Origin: Archangium violaceum
GTDB lineage: Bacteria > Myxococcota > Myxococcia > Myxococcales > Myxococcaceae
Direction of reading: 5' to 3'
DNA length: 64,000 bases
Assembly: GCF_016859125.1 (NCBI RefSeq)
Contig: NZ_CP069338.1
Coordinates: forward strand, 2,480,001 to 2,544,000
Part shown: one piece after another, positions 26,312 to 35,585 of the stretch
How the letters are laid out: the number at the start of each line of letters is the position of its first letter
Numbering within the stretch: the first letter of the stretch is position 1
Position numbers and translations under genes: made by a program
Notes under the pieces: generated by a model
What the model saw: only the letters and a program-made list of their open reading frames with translations
What the model was told of the DNA's origin: nothing
The model's database searches: none

Positions 26312-28588
26312 ATGTCTTCCACCAAGGCCAGCAGGACGGGCATCCGCTCGACGAAGGGTGTTTCAGGAGGGGTGCGCGGAGCGCTGTGGCCCTTGGGGCA
26401 GACGGCGGTTGGACTCGCCTCGGCGCTGGCCGCGAGTGGCGCGCTCGCCCAGGAGACGACGCCGCCCGCAGACGCACCACGTACCGAGCAGTCGGCGCCG
26501 GCCGCCCAGCCGTCGCAGGAGGGCGCCCAGGACAAGTTCGTGCTGCCCACTGTCCAGGTGGAGGAGGAGGCGGAGAGCTACAACGCCCCGGAGAGCACGC
26601 TCACGCGTCTGCCGAAGCCGCTCGTCGATACGCCGCAGACCGTCACCGTGGTGCCCGAGACGATCATTGAGGAGCAGCGGGCGACGACGGTGCGCGAGGC
26701 CCTGCGCAACGTCTCCGGCATCACCGTCAGCGCGGGTGAGGGTGGCCGCCAGGGAGACATCTTCATCCTCCGTGGCTTCTCGGCGCAGACCGACACCTTC
26801 CGTGATGGGGTGCGCGACCTGGGCTGGTTCACTCGCGACACCTTCAACCTCGGCGGGGTCGAGGTCTTCTTCGGGCCCTCCGCCGTACTCTTCGGGAGAG
26901 GCTCGACGGGCGGCGCGGTCAACCTCGTCACCAAGCGGCCGACGAAGCGCTCCATCCGGGACGTGAGCCTGACGGGCGGCACGGCGCCCTGGGGCCGCCT
27001 CGAGCTGGACGTCAACCAGGTGCTCAGTGACGACGTGCAATTGCGCGTCAACGCGGCGGGGCAGCTCGCCCGGACCGCGGGCCGTGACATCGTCGAGCAG
27101 AACCGCGCCGCGGTCGCTCCCGCCGCGCGCATCGCGCTGGGACAGAACACCACGCTCGACCTCGACTACCTCTACCAGCGGGAAGAGGGCATCCCGGATC
27201 ACGGCCAGCCCTACTTCAACGGATACCCGCTCACCAACAGCCTCGGCGTTCCGCGCGACACCTTCTATGGCGTGGAGGACTCGGACACGTTGAGGGTGAA
27301 TGCCCACGTCGCCACCGGGCGCATCCAGCACCGGTTCGGCGGAGGCACGGTGCTGACCAACACGTTGCGCTTCGGCTCGGTGGATCGCTTCACCCGGCCC
27401 ACGTCGCCGCGCGGGCTCGCTCCGGCCGCCGCCCCCGTGACGGTTGGCCGTGAGCGCTACGAGACCGAGACGGACAACGCCAACCTCATCAACCAGACGG
27501 ACTTCCGCGGGGTGTTCCAGACCGGCATCCTGAGGCACACCGCCAATGCCGGGCTCGAGCTGGCCTGGGAGACGCGCAACCAGTACCGCGACAACCTGCG
27601 CGCGGTGGGTCTGCCCACCGGGCCGAACCTCCCCGCCGACCTGTTCGAGCCAGATCCCTCGCCCGACCTCTCCCCGCTCACCCGCGTCTTCAGCACCGCC
27701 AATGAGACCCGGCAGTGGACGATCGGCGCCTATGCCTCGGAGCAGCTCGAGATCTCCCGCTACGTCGAGCTGCTCGGCTCCGCGCGCTTCGACCTCTTCG
27801 ATACGGACTACACATCGGAGAACAGCACGCACACGGTGACCCGGCTGGAGAACCGGGACGCGTTCTTCAACTGGCGCGCCGGCGTCGTGCTCCACCCGCT
27901 GGAGAAGACGAGCCTCTACGCGATGTATGGCACCTCCTCCAATCCCTCGGCGGAGGCCGGCACGCTCCCCAGTGGGACGGAGAGCCTCGAGCCGGAGCGC
28001 AACATCATCTACGAGATCGGCGCCAAGGCGGACCTGCTCGAGGAGCGGCTGGGCCTGACCGCGGCGGTCTTCCGCATCGACAAGACGAACGCGCGCGTGG
28101 CGAACACCGACCCCGAGGGGCCTCCTCAAATCCTCGCGGGCGCGCAGCGCGTGCAGGGCTTCAACGTCGGCATCGCGGGCACCATTACCCAGCGCTGGAG
28201 GGTGCTCGCCAACTACACCCATATGGACTCGGAGATCCGCGAGCATACCAACGCGTACCTCGTGGGCCAGCCGCTGCCGAACACGCCCAAGCGCAGCCTG
28301 TCGCTCTGGACGACCGTCAATCCGCTGGATGACCTCACGCTCGGTGGCGGCGCCGTCTACCAGGACGTGACGACGGTGAACAATCCCACCGCGGCCAACG
28401 TGGCGATCAACAAGGTGCCCAACTTCTGGCGCTTCGATGCCTTCGCCAGCTACTCGTTCGGCAAGCTCGGTCTCCAGCTCAACGTGAACAACATCACGAA
28501 CGAGCTCTACTACGACCAGTACTACGGTGGGCACGCCGTGCCGGCCGAAGCGCGCTCGGCGAGCCTGACCGCCCGGTATAGCTTCTAA
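26312..28588 (+). CDS. TonB-dependent siderophore receptor
   Basis: 758 residues from ATG 26312 with GAGGAG upstream. Signal peptide ends about LAASGALAQ. The plug domain (about 55-200) has VDTPQTVTVVPETI and EALRNVSGITVSAGEGG, then GRGSTGGAVNLVTKRP, all typical of FhuA/FpvA-type ferric siderophore receptors. The barrel (about 200-758) ends in the receptor signature region YDQYYGGHAVPAEARSASLT with terminal Phe, favouring outer membrane insertion. With the upstream TonB and PepSY proteins it forms an iron-regulated uptake module. The siderophore is not identifiable. Confidence 0.95.
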   Translation: MSSTKASRTGIRSTKGVSGGVRGALWPLGQTAVGLASALAASGALAQETTPPADAPRTEQSAPAAQPSQEGAQDKFVLPTVQVEEEAESYNAPESTLTRLPKPLVDTPQTVTVVPETIIEEQRATTVREALRNVSGITVSAGEGGRQGDIFILRGFSAQTDTFRDGVRDLGWFTRDTFNLGGVEVFFGPSAVLFGRGSTGGAVNLVTKRPTKRSIRDVSLTGGTAPWGRLELDVNQVLSDDVQLRVNAAGQLARTAGRDIVEQNRAAVAPAARIALGQNTTLDLDYLYQREEGIPDHGQPYFNGYPLTNSLGVPRDTFYGVEDSDTLRVNAHVATGRIQHRFGGGTVLTNTLRFGSVDRFTRPTSPRGLAPAAAPVTVGRERYETETDNANLINQTDFRGVFQTGILRHTANAGLELAWETRNQYRDNLRAVGLPTGPNLPADLFEPDPSPDLSPLTRVFSTANETRQWTIGAYASEQLEISRYVELLGSARFDLFDTDYTSENSTHTVTRLENRDAFFNWRAGVVLHPLEKTSLYAMYGTSSNPSAEAGTLPSGTESLEPERNIIYEIGAKADLLEERLGLTAAVFRIDKTNARVANTDPEGPPQILAGAQRVQGFNVGIAGTITQRWRVLANYTHMDSEIREHTNAYLVGQPLPNTPKRSLSLWTTVNPLDDLTLGGGAVYQDVTTVNNPTAANVAINKVPNFWRFDAFASYSFGKLGLQLNVNNITNELYYDQYYGGHAVPAEARSASLTARYSF

Positions 28589-28590
28589 CT

Positions 28591-28611
28591 CCCTCTCCCC
28601 CTGGGAGAGGG
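28591..28611 (+). terminator. Hairpin terminator after the siderophore receptor
   Basis: CCCTCTCCC, loop CCT, GGGAGAGGG: perfect 9-bp stem two bases after the receptor stop, followed by ATTATTG. Same stem core as at 12693-12715. Confidence 0.65.
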
Positions 28612-28755
28612 ATTATTGTCGCGGGGATGTTGTCGGTTTCCCAGGGGCACTCCTTCGCTCTCCAGATGGCCTCTCCTCCGGGCCGTTGAACGTTGGTAGG
28701 CTGTCCGCTTTCGAGCGGGCAGCCCCAACGCTTCTCTCGGCGGAGGACCCAGGCC

Positions 28756-29256
28756 ATGCAATTCACCGTTACCGACCCGCCGCCGCCGACACAGTGGGGA
28801 TACCTGCTCGGCATGCTCCTCCACCTGGCGGTGTGCACCCTGCTCGTCGGACCTCCCCTGCTCCTGTGGCTGCGACGGAGCCGGGGAGATGCCCGCGACG
28901 TGCTTCGCCTCACGTCCACGACCACTCTTCCGGTCGGCCGCATCCAACGCCTGCGCGAGCTCATGGGCTGGTTGCTTCCGACCCTCGGACTGTTCATCTC
29001 CCTGGCGGGCGCGGCGGCCTGGGGTTGCGCTGTCCTGTTCACCGACGCGGAAAGAACCCGCTCCAATCCGTGGTGGAACTCGGAAAGCAACCCCTTCAGC
29101 CCCATGTGGGACGCGAGCTTCGTGGCGGGGCTGGTGGGGTTCTATCTGCTCATCTTCTCGGTGCGAGGGTCCTCCTCCTCGCGAGGTGTGCTTCGCGTGG
29201 GTACGAGGATTGGACGGGGTGGGCGGAGTCATCGCCGCGTCCGCTGCGTGTCGTAG
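28756..29256 (+). CDS. Small membrane protein, unknown
   Basis: 166 residues from ATG 28756 (MQFTVTDPPPPTQWG). Three membrane segments are likely: about residues 15-40, 70-93 and 115-135, with a basic loop between the first two. No family recognised. It lies 26 bases upstream of the Tox-REase-5 lipoprotein gene on the same strand, so it may be an accessory to that toxin locus. The C-terminus after residue 140 is Arg/Ser/Gly-rich. Confidence 0.6.
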   Translation: MQFTVTDPPPPTQWGYLLGMLLHLAVCTLLVGPPLLLWLRRSRGDARDVLRLTSTTTLPVGRIQRLRELMGWLLPTLGLFISLAGAAAWGCAVLFTDAERTRSNPWWNSESNPFSPMWDASFVAGLVGFYLLIFSVRGSSSSRGVLRVGTRIGRGGRSHRRVRCVS

Positions 29257-29282
29257 CGCCCCCATGCGCCTGGGGGTGAACC

Positions 29283-30806
29283 ATGCCCGCTGAGATGGCG
29301 CGAAAGTGGGTGCCCCTGGTGCTCGGGGCCGTCGTGTTGTCCACCGGCTGCGTCACGGTGACGACCCCCATAGGACGCGGCACGCTCCTGGACCACAACC
29401 CACGTGCAGTGCCCGGGCTGGCCATGGCCATGGTGAGCCCGGCTGAAATGACCGCGCGCGCGGTGGCCAGCGGGGCCAGGCAGGCGGACGCCTTCGAATA
29501 CCTGCTGCTGCTCGCGGGCCTGGACAATGTCAACGACGCGCCACCGCGAGGCGCGCCCCTCACGCCCCAGGAGGCGGCCCGGGTGTTGGCGGTGCTGCTG
29601 AACAAGCCCGTGACGCTGGGTTCGTTCCCGCCGCGCATGGCCGTCTGCCACCTGCTGCGCGAGGTGCTCGCGGGTGGACAAGTCTCCCGCGAGGAACTGT
29701 TGCGCCGCATGGAGCGCTTCAGGAGCGTGGCCGTCCTGCGGCCGGACGGCTACCTGGCCTGGACACTCAACGGACGCACGCAGCAGAGGGTGGGCTCGGT
29801 GGAATGGAAGGAGGAAGCCTTCCGCGCGGGCTCCTTCGAGCTCGGGCGCTTCTACACCGCCAATGGGTGGGTCTTCCGGCGGGCCGACACGCACCTGCGC
29901 CCCGTCATGCAAGGGCCCGGGCTGGTCGAGGTGTACGACGACGCCGACTACATCGGCCGCTCGCTGGATGGCGCGGAGGAGGCTTTCGTCGAGCTGTACC
30001 ATGCCATGGGCCAGTTGCTCACGCGCCCGCTGGACGGCCTCGCGGCGCTGCAACACCTCCCCTCGGGAGTCGCGGCCCTCATCGCCTCCTCGCCCGAGTA
30101 CCTCGAGCGCTTCCGGTACATGACTCGGGGCGAGCAGGTGAAGGCGACCTCCAAGCTACTGACCCACCTCATCGTCACCTTTGGCACCGCGGGAGGCACC
30201 ACCAGCACGCTGACGCGGGCGTTGGGCGGGCTGGAGGCCACCGTGCCGGTGCTCTCCCTCTCGGCCGAGGGTCTGCTGGTGGTGGAGCGCATCGCGGTGC
30301 CGGTGGGGAAGGTGGGCACGGTGCTGAGCGGCGCGCCCGGTGCGGCCATCATCCTCCAGCGGGCGAACGCGAGTGGGCGGATGCCCTCACCCGTGCCGGG
30401 ACCGGGCCAGTGGGGGCCTGCCGAGGAGTCCATGTCCGCTCGGGCTCGCGCCTACCAGGAGCAGATTAGCGGGCACTCGGCCAACAAGGCCTACTGGGTG
30501 GGTGGAGTGGGCAGGAAGAGCGGAGGCGTGAGGTTCGACGGCTTCAAGGACGGCGTCCTGCTCGAGGCCAAGGGGCCCGGTTACGCCAACAAGTTCCTCG
30601 ACAACCTCGAGCCCAGGCCGTGGTTCAAACCTTCAGGGGCGAAAGCCCTTGTCGATCAGGCAAGGCGCCAGATTGCGGCCGCCATGAAGACCGGTACGCC
30701 CATCCGATGGCACGTCGCGGAGAAGAAGGTCGCCGATGCCATTCGACTCTTGTTCAAGAGAGAGAGGGTGTACGGAGTCCAAGTGGTCCATACACCCGCT
30801 CTCTAG
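29283..30806 (+). CDS. Polymorphic lipoprotein toxin with C-terminal restriction-endonuclease-fold domain (Tox-REase-5)
   Basis: 507 residues. A lipoprotein signal ends at VLGAVVLSTGC, so the protein is predicted to reach the outer membrane. A long N-terminal region (residues 30-380) resembles the carrier part of Sit-type toxins. The C-terminal about 110 residues form a nuclease: GGVRFDGFKDGVLLEAKGPGY contains the PD-(D/E)xK-like D ... E-A-K triad. It is followed by an Imm52 immunity gene 15 bases downstream. In Myxococcus, SitA lipoprotein toxins pass between kin by outer membrane exchange; that delivery here is inferred. Confidence 0.85.
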   Translation: MPAEMARKWVPLVLGAVVLSTGCVTVTTPIGRGTLLDHNPRAVPGLAMAMVSPAEMTARAVASGARQADAFEYLLLLAGLDNVNDAPPRGAPLTPQEAARVLAVLLNKPVTLGSFPPRMAVCHLLREVLAGGQVSREELLRRMERFRSVAVLRPDGYLAWTLNGRTQQRVGSVEWKEEAFRAGSFELGRFYTANGWVFRRADTHLRPVMQGPGLVEVYDDADYIGRSLDGAEEAFVELYHAMGQLLTRPLDGLAALQHLPSGVAALIASSPEYLERFRYMTRGEQVKATSKLLTHLIVTFGTAGGTTSTLTRALGGLEATVPVLSLSAEGLLVVERIAVPVGKVGTVLSGAPGAAIILQRANASGRMPSPVPGPGQWGPAEESMSARARAYQEQISGHSANKAYWVGGVGRKSGGVRFDGFKDGVLLEAKGPGYANKFLDNLEPRPWFKPSGAKALVDQARRQIAAAMKTGTPIRWHVAEKKVADAIRLLFKRERVYGVQVVHTPAL

Positions 30807-30821
30807 ATAGAAGCGTGCTCC

Positions 30822-31556
30822 ATGGCGAAGACCTACAAGCGAATCGACTCGTACTATGCCGGTGCGTATTGGGGACCCAGGAAGGAGACGCCGGAAGAGT
30901 GCGCCCGGCGCGCGGAAGCATTCTTGGCCGCCATTGCGAATATCGACCCGGCTTTCTCTCAATGGTTCGAGGGAGGCAGGTCGCGCAAGGATGCACTGAA
31001 GCGACCCATCGAGCCCTCCGGCGAGGCCCTTGAGAAGCGGGTGCGGCGAGGCAGGGATCGTCAGTTCGAGTCTCTCGGCTACTCTGTCTGGGCGTGGAAC
31101 GGTGCGCCCGACGACTACGACGCGTGCGGCTTCAATTTCTACTGTGGCGGCTATAGTGAGGGGCAGTCCAACTGCTGTGTGGTCGATCTGCCAACCCGGG
31201 GGCCGAACGCGGAGCGAGTGCTGAGCGTGCCCGTTCTCACCGGGCTGGTTCGGAGCATGGCGCTGGCCTGGGAGCCGGACTCCGCCATCGCGACCTCAAC
31301 GATGCACCGTGATGCGGTGTCACCTGACGGCATCGCGGAAACATTCGTGGGCTGGCTCATGTATTTCCCGCACAGCCGGGGCAGGGTTCCGCCGCTCCCC
31401 GCCCCCGTGCGTATCGAACCGGTGGAGGACAAGGGAATGCTCATCATCCTCACGCCCGAGCGACTCACTGCGGAGAACCCCGAGCACGTCGAGCTCGGCC
31501 AGCGCGTCCACGAACTGCTGAACAAGGCCGGACTCCTGCGGCCTGTCGTTTCATGA
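30822..31556 (+). CDS. Imm52-family immunity protein
   Basis: 244 residues. IDSYYAGAYWGPRKETPEE at the N-terminus and FEGGRSRKDALKRP are typical of Imm52. The rest includes a Cys-containing strand (FYCGGYSEGQSNCCVVDLP) and AETFVGWLMYFPHSRGRVPPLP. No signal peptide, so it is cytoplasmic, where it would neutralise the nuclease toxin encoded 15 bases upstream. Toxin and immunity protein are co-transcribed. Confidence 0.85.
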   Translation: MAKTYKRIDSYYAGAYWGPRKETPEECARRAEAFLAAIANIDPAFSQWFEGGRSRKDALKRPIEPSGEALEKRVRRGRDRQFESLGYSVWAWNGAPDDYDACGFNFYCGGYSEGQSNCCVVDLPTRGPNAERVLSVPVLTGLVRSMALAWEPDSAIATSTMHRDAVSPDGIAETFVGWLMYFPHSRGRVPPLPAPVRIEPVEDKGMLIILTPERLTAENPEHVELGQRVHELLNKAGLLRPVVS

Positions 31557-31645
31557 CACGGCGCCGTCGCCGGACATGAAGAAGCGGGGCCGCGTCCGCG
31601 CCACACTCTGATAGCCTCGCGGCACGGCGCCCCCGCCGCTCCCCC

Positions 31646-34600
31646 ATGCGCTGCCCGGTCTGTCACCGTCGCCTCGCCCCCGGCGACGCCTGTCCCCAGC
31701 ACGCCCAGAGGCCCCGGCCCGCTCCGGCGCCCGAGCCCTTCGCCTTGCCCCAGGTGCCCGGCTTCCAGTTCCGCGCGCCGCTGGGCTCGGGCGGCTTCTC
31801 CCGCGTCTTCTCCGCCCTGAGCGAGGAGGATGGACGCGAGGTCGCCCTGAAGGTGGCGCTCGGCCCCTTCTCCGCGCGCTTCGCCCGGGAGGCCGCCGCC
31901 CTGCGCCGCGTGGGCCCTCCCACCGTCCCCGCGCTGCTCCTCGAGGGCACCACCGACGGCCGCTCCTTCCTCGTCCTCGAGCGCCTGCGCGGTCAGACGC
32001 TCGCCGCCTGGATGGCCGCGCTCCCCGGCTCCGGCGCCGCCCCCCTCTCGCACGTGGGGGAGCTGCTCGCCGGCCTGTGCGCCGCCCTCGAGCGCGTCCA
32101 CGGCGCGCGGCTCGTCCACCGGGACCTCAAGCCGGAGAACGTCTTCCTGCGCGAGGGTGGCGCGCTCAGCCTCCTCGACTTCGGCCTCGCGCGCTTCCTC
32201 GATGCCTCCGACCCCGACGAGCCCGAGGCGTCCGTCAGCCTCACCCGCACCGGCCAGCGGCTCGGCACCGCCTTCTACATGGCCCCCGAGCAATGCCTCG
32301 AGTCCCGTGACGAGGACGCGCGCTCGGACCTCTACGCGCTCGGCGTCCTCCTCTTCGAGCTGCTCACCGGGGCCCCGCCCTTCACCGGCGGACCGGACGA
32401 GGTGCTGCACGGCCACGTGAACCTCCGGCCTCCTCGCGCCTCCGAGCGAGCCCCCGTGCCGCCCGCCCTCGATGAGGTGCTGCTGCGCTGCCTCGCCAAG
32501 GACCGGGCCGCGCGCTTCGGCTCCGCCGCCGAGCTCCTCGCCGCCTTCGACTCCGCCCGCCGCACCGGCCCCTGCGCTCGGCCCACCCCCGAGGACGTGC
32601 TCGCCCCCGCGCGGACCCAGGGCGTGCGGACCGTGGCGCTCCTCGGCGTGCGGAGCGAGCTCGGCGTGGACCAGCTCGCCGCGGCCGTGGCCCCCGAGGG
32701 CGGATTGCTCGCGCGCGTCCACCCGGGCCGCTACCTCCTCGCCTTCCCCGAGCACCCCTCCGCCGAGGCGGGACTGCGCGCCGCCGCCCGCGCCGCCCGG
32801 CAGCTCACCAGCGAGTCCGGCACCACCGCCGTCCTCCACCTCGCCGAGCTGCGCGTGCGCCCCGGTGCCTCCCTCACGCGCATGGCGGGCGAGGCCCTGG
32901 AGCAGCCCGACTCCTGGTGGCCCACCTCCGAGGGAGACGCGCCCCTGCGGGCCACCCCCGAGGCCGCGGCCCGGCTCGGTGAGGGCGCGACGACGCCCGG
33001 CCCGGCGGATGCCCCGCGACTCACGGGAGACTCCTCCCTCACCCGGGGGCCCGCGTCGGCCGAGCCCCCTCCCCTCCTGGGCCGCGATGCGCCGCTCGAC
33101 ACGCTGCGCTCCGACGTGGCCCGCTCCTTCTCGGGCCAGGGCCCCGGCCTCTCCGTCCTCACGGGTGAGCCGGGCCTCGGCAAGACACGCCTGCTCGACG
33201 CGCTCGCCGCGAGACTGGAGTCCGAGGGCCACGCCCGCGTCCTCCGCCTCGCCGCGCCCCACCCCGATGCGTCCGCACCGGACGCGCTCCTCCAGTCCCT
33301 GTGGGCCCGCTGCGACAAGGACACGCCCCTTCCCTCCACGCCCTCCGGAGCCCGGCGCCACGCCCTCGCCCGCACCGTGGCCGAGGCCCTGCGCCAGCTC
33401 GCCGCCCGGCAACCGCTGGCCCTCCTCCTGGACGACGCGCACCAGGCGGACCCCACCAGCCTGGACGCACTGGAGATGGCCACGCTCGCCGCGCCCGAGG
33501 TGCCGCTCTGGGTGTGCACCGCCGGACGCCCCGAGCTGCTGGGTCTGCGCCCCCTGCTCGGCGAGCGCTCCGGACACTCCGCGCACCACGTGCTGCCGCC
33601 CCTCGCGCCCGAGGCCAGCCGCGCGTTGCTGCTGCACCTGCTCCGCCCCGCCGAGTTCATCCCCGAGCCGGTGCTCGCCCGCCTGGAACAGCTGACCCAG
33701 GGCGTGCCGCTGTCGCTGGTGGAGGTGGCCCGGGCGCTGCGTACCTCGGGGGCCCTGCGCGCCACGCCGCAGGGTGAGTGGTACGTGGCCGCGGACGAGC
33801 TGCTGCACGTCTCGGTGACGCCCCTCTTCGAGCGGCTCGCCGCGCGCGCCCTGTCCGTGCTGCCCGCGGCGCACCAGGGCCTGGCGCAGCTGTGCGCGGT
33901 GCTCGGCCAGGAGCTGACGGTGACGCAGGTGGACGCGGCGCAGCGGCACCTGGAAGCGAAGGAGGACGCGGCGCGCGTGGCGGGACTGGACGCGGGCACG
34001 GGGCTCGCGCGGCTGGAGCGCGCGGGGCTGCTGCGGAGGGTGGGCCCGGCGCGGTACGCCTTCCGCCAACCACAACTGCGCGAGGCCCTCGAGCGCGCCC
34101 TGCCCTCCTCCTGGCGCCGGGCCCTGCACGCGGCGGCCCTGCGAGGACTCTCCGGACAGGGAGACGCGGAGCAACGCCAGCGCGCCCGCCATGCCGCGGC
34201 CTGCGGCGCGCACGAGGAGTCCTTCACGGCCTGGTTCTCCCTGGGCGAGGCCGCGCGTCGGGCCCACCGCTACGTGGAGGCCGAGCAGGACTACACCCAC
34301 GCCCTGGCACAGCTCCCCGAGGGAGACACGGCACGGCGCGCCCAGGTGCTGGCCGGACGAGGCCGGGTGCGCTACCGCATCCAGCGTTTCCGCGAGGCAC
34401 TGGCGGACCTGGGCTCGGCGCGGGCGCTGGCCGGGGCTCGGGGAGACACCGCGCTGGAGGTGGATCTGCTGCTGGAGGAGGCCACCGTCCTGGACTGGAT
34501 GGAGGACGCGGAGGGCTCGGCGGCGCGCACCCAGGAGGCGCTGGAGAAGGCCGAGTCCCTGGACGACCCACGCCTCTCACTGAGGTGCGCGCTGGCGCGG

Positions 34601-35476
34601 GGCCGGCTGCACGTGCGGCAGGGCGAGTGGGAGCGGGCCACGCGCGTCCTCACCTCCACGGCCGAGGGCGCCGCGCTGGCCAGGGAGCACGAGACCCACG
34701 TCATCGCGCTCACGCTGCTGGGCTCGGTGCTCGCCGTGCAGGAGAAGGCGGACGCGGCCGCCGAGCGCTTCGAGGAGGCGCTGGGCCTGTGCCGTCAGGC
34801 GGGGGACGGGCTGCACCTGGCCGCCACGCTCATCAACCGCCCCTTCCTGTGGCGCCTGCGCGCGGACGTGGAGGCCATCGAGCGTGACTTGCGCCAGGCC
34901 ATCGCCGTGGGGCGGGAGCTGGGCCACGCGCAGGTGGAGCGCTGGGCGGTGGGCCAGCTCGCCGAGTGCCTGCACTGGATGGGGCGCTCCGAGGAGTCAC
35001 TGCCCCTGGCCCGGCGCGCGCACGAGCTGGGCAGGCGCTTCTTCGCCGAGCACCCGGTGGCGGTGGATGCCGTACTCCTGGCCCGGCTCGGCGCGGCGCG
35101 CGGGGACATGGAGGAAGCGCGCGGGCAGCTCGCGTGGCTCGCAGCGCACTGCCCACCCGAGCGCATTCCGCCCAACACCGACGCCCTGCGGCGCATGGTG
35201 GAGTTGCAGGTGCGCGAGGCGGAGGCCGGCCCTGGCTCCCACCTGGAGGCCTGGAAGGAGCTGATCGCCGAGGCCGAACCCAACGCCTCCAGCGACGAGT
35301 TGACGGAGCTGCTACACGAGGCGACCCGCGCCGCGCTCAGGGCCGGCCGGCCCGAGGAAGCGCGGGAGTGGCTCGCCCGGGCCGAGCGCACCTCGGCGGC
35401 CTCCCCTCTGTGGCGGACGCGCCTGGAAGCCCTCCGTGTTGCCTGTGGAGCAACGGGCGTCGGACCCGGACTGTAG
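31646..35476 (+). CDS. Ser/Thr protein kinase-AAA ATPase-TPR protein
   Basis: 1276 residues. A short zinc-ribbon-like N-terminus (CPVCHRRL ... CPQH) precedes a Hanks-type kinase (about 38-305): GSGGFSRVF, VALKV, HRDLKPENVFL, DFGLA, MAPEQ, DLYALGVLLFELLTG. Then an AAA/STAND-like NTPase with Walker A LTGEPGLGKTRLL (about residue 505) and LLLDDAHQADPTSL as the Walker B-like site. The C-terminal 450 residues form TPR-type helices. This is the PknK-like architecture frequent in myxobacteria. It would phosphorylate targets in response to a cue sensed by the ATPase/TPR part; neither is known. Confidence 0.88.
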   Translation: MRCPVCHRRLAPGDACPQHAQRPRPAPAPEPFALPQVPGFQFRAPLGSGGFSRVFSALSEEDGREVALKVALGPFSARFAREAAALRRVGPPTVPALLLEGTTDGRSFLVLERLRGQTLAAWMAALPGSGAAPLSHVGELLAGLCAALERVHGARLVHRDLKPENVFLREGGALSLLDFGLARFLDASDPDEPEASVSLTRTGQRLGTAFYMAPEQCLESRDEDARSDLYALGVLLFELLTGAPPFTGGPDEVLHGHVNLRPPRASERAPVPPALDEVLLRCLAKDRAARFGSAAELLAAFDSARRTGPCARPTPEDVLAPARTQGVRTVALLGVRSELGVDQLAAAVAPEGGLLARVHPGRYLLAFPEHPSAEAGLRAAARAARQLTSESGTTAVLHLAELRVRPGASLTRMAGEALEQPDSWWPTSEGDAPLRATPEAAARLGEGATTPGPADAPRLTGDSSLTRGPASAEPPPLLGRDAPLDTLRSDVARSFSGQGPGLSVLTGEPGLGKTRLLDALAARLESEGHARVLRLAAPHPDASAPDALLQSLWARCDKDTPLPSTPSGARRHALARTVAEALRQLAARQPLALLLDDAHQADPTSLDALEMATLAAPEVPLWVCTAGRPELLGLRPLLGERSGHSAHHVLPPLAPEASRALLLHLLRPAEFIPEPVLARLEQLTQGVPLSLVEVARALRTSGALRATPQGEWYVAADELLHVSVTPLFERLAARALSVLPAAHQGLAQLCAVLGQELTVTQVDAAQRHLEAKEDAARVAGLDAGTGLARLERAGLLRRVGPARYAFRQPQLREALERALPSSWRRALHAAALRGLSGQGDAEQRQRARHAAACGAHEESFTAWFSLGEAARRAHRYVEAEQDYTHALAQLPEGDTARRAQVLAGRGRVRYRIQRFREALADLGSARALAGARGDTALEVDLLLEEATVLDWMEDAEGSAARTQEALEKAESLDDPRLSLRCALARGRLHVRQGEWERATRVLTSTAEGAALAREHETHVIALTLLGSVLAVQEKADAAAERFEEALGLCRQAGDGLHLAATLINRPFLWRLRADVEAIERDLRQAIAVGRELGHAQVERWAVGQLAECLHWMGRSEESLPLARRAHELGRRFFAEHPVAVDAVLLARLGAARGDMEEARGQLAWLAAHCPPERIPPNTDALRRMVELQVREAEAGPGSHLEAWKELIAEAEPNASSDELTELLHEATRAALRAGRPEEAREWLARAERTSAASPLWRTRLEALRVACGATGVGPGL

Positions 35477-35585
35477 CGTCCCAGGCAACAACACGAGCGA
35501 GATGCCCACCCCGTCCGAGGGAACGCGGCCTCCCGCCCCCCCTGGCTCGCGCAATGCACGCTCGCGAGATATGACTTCCCGGTCC

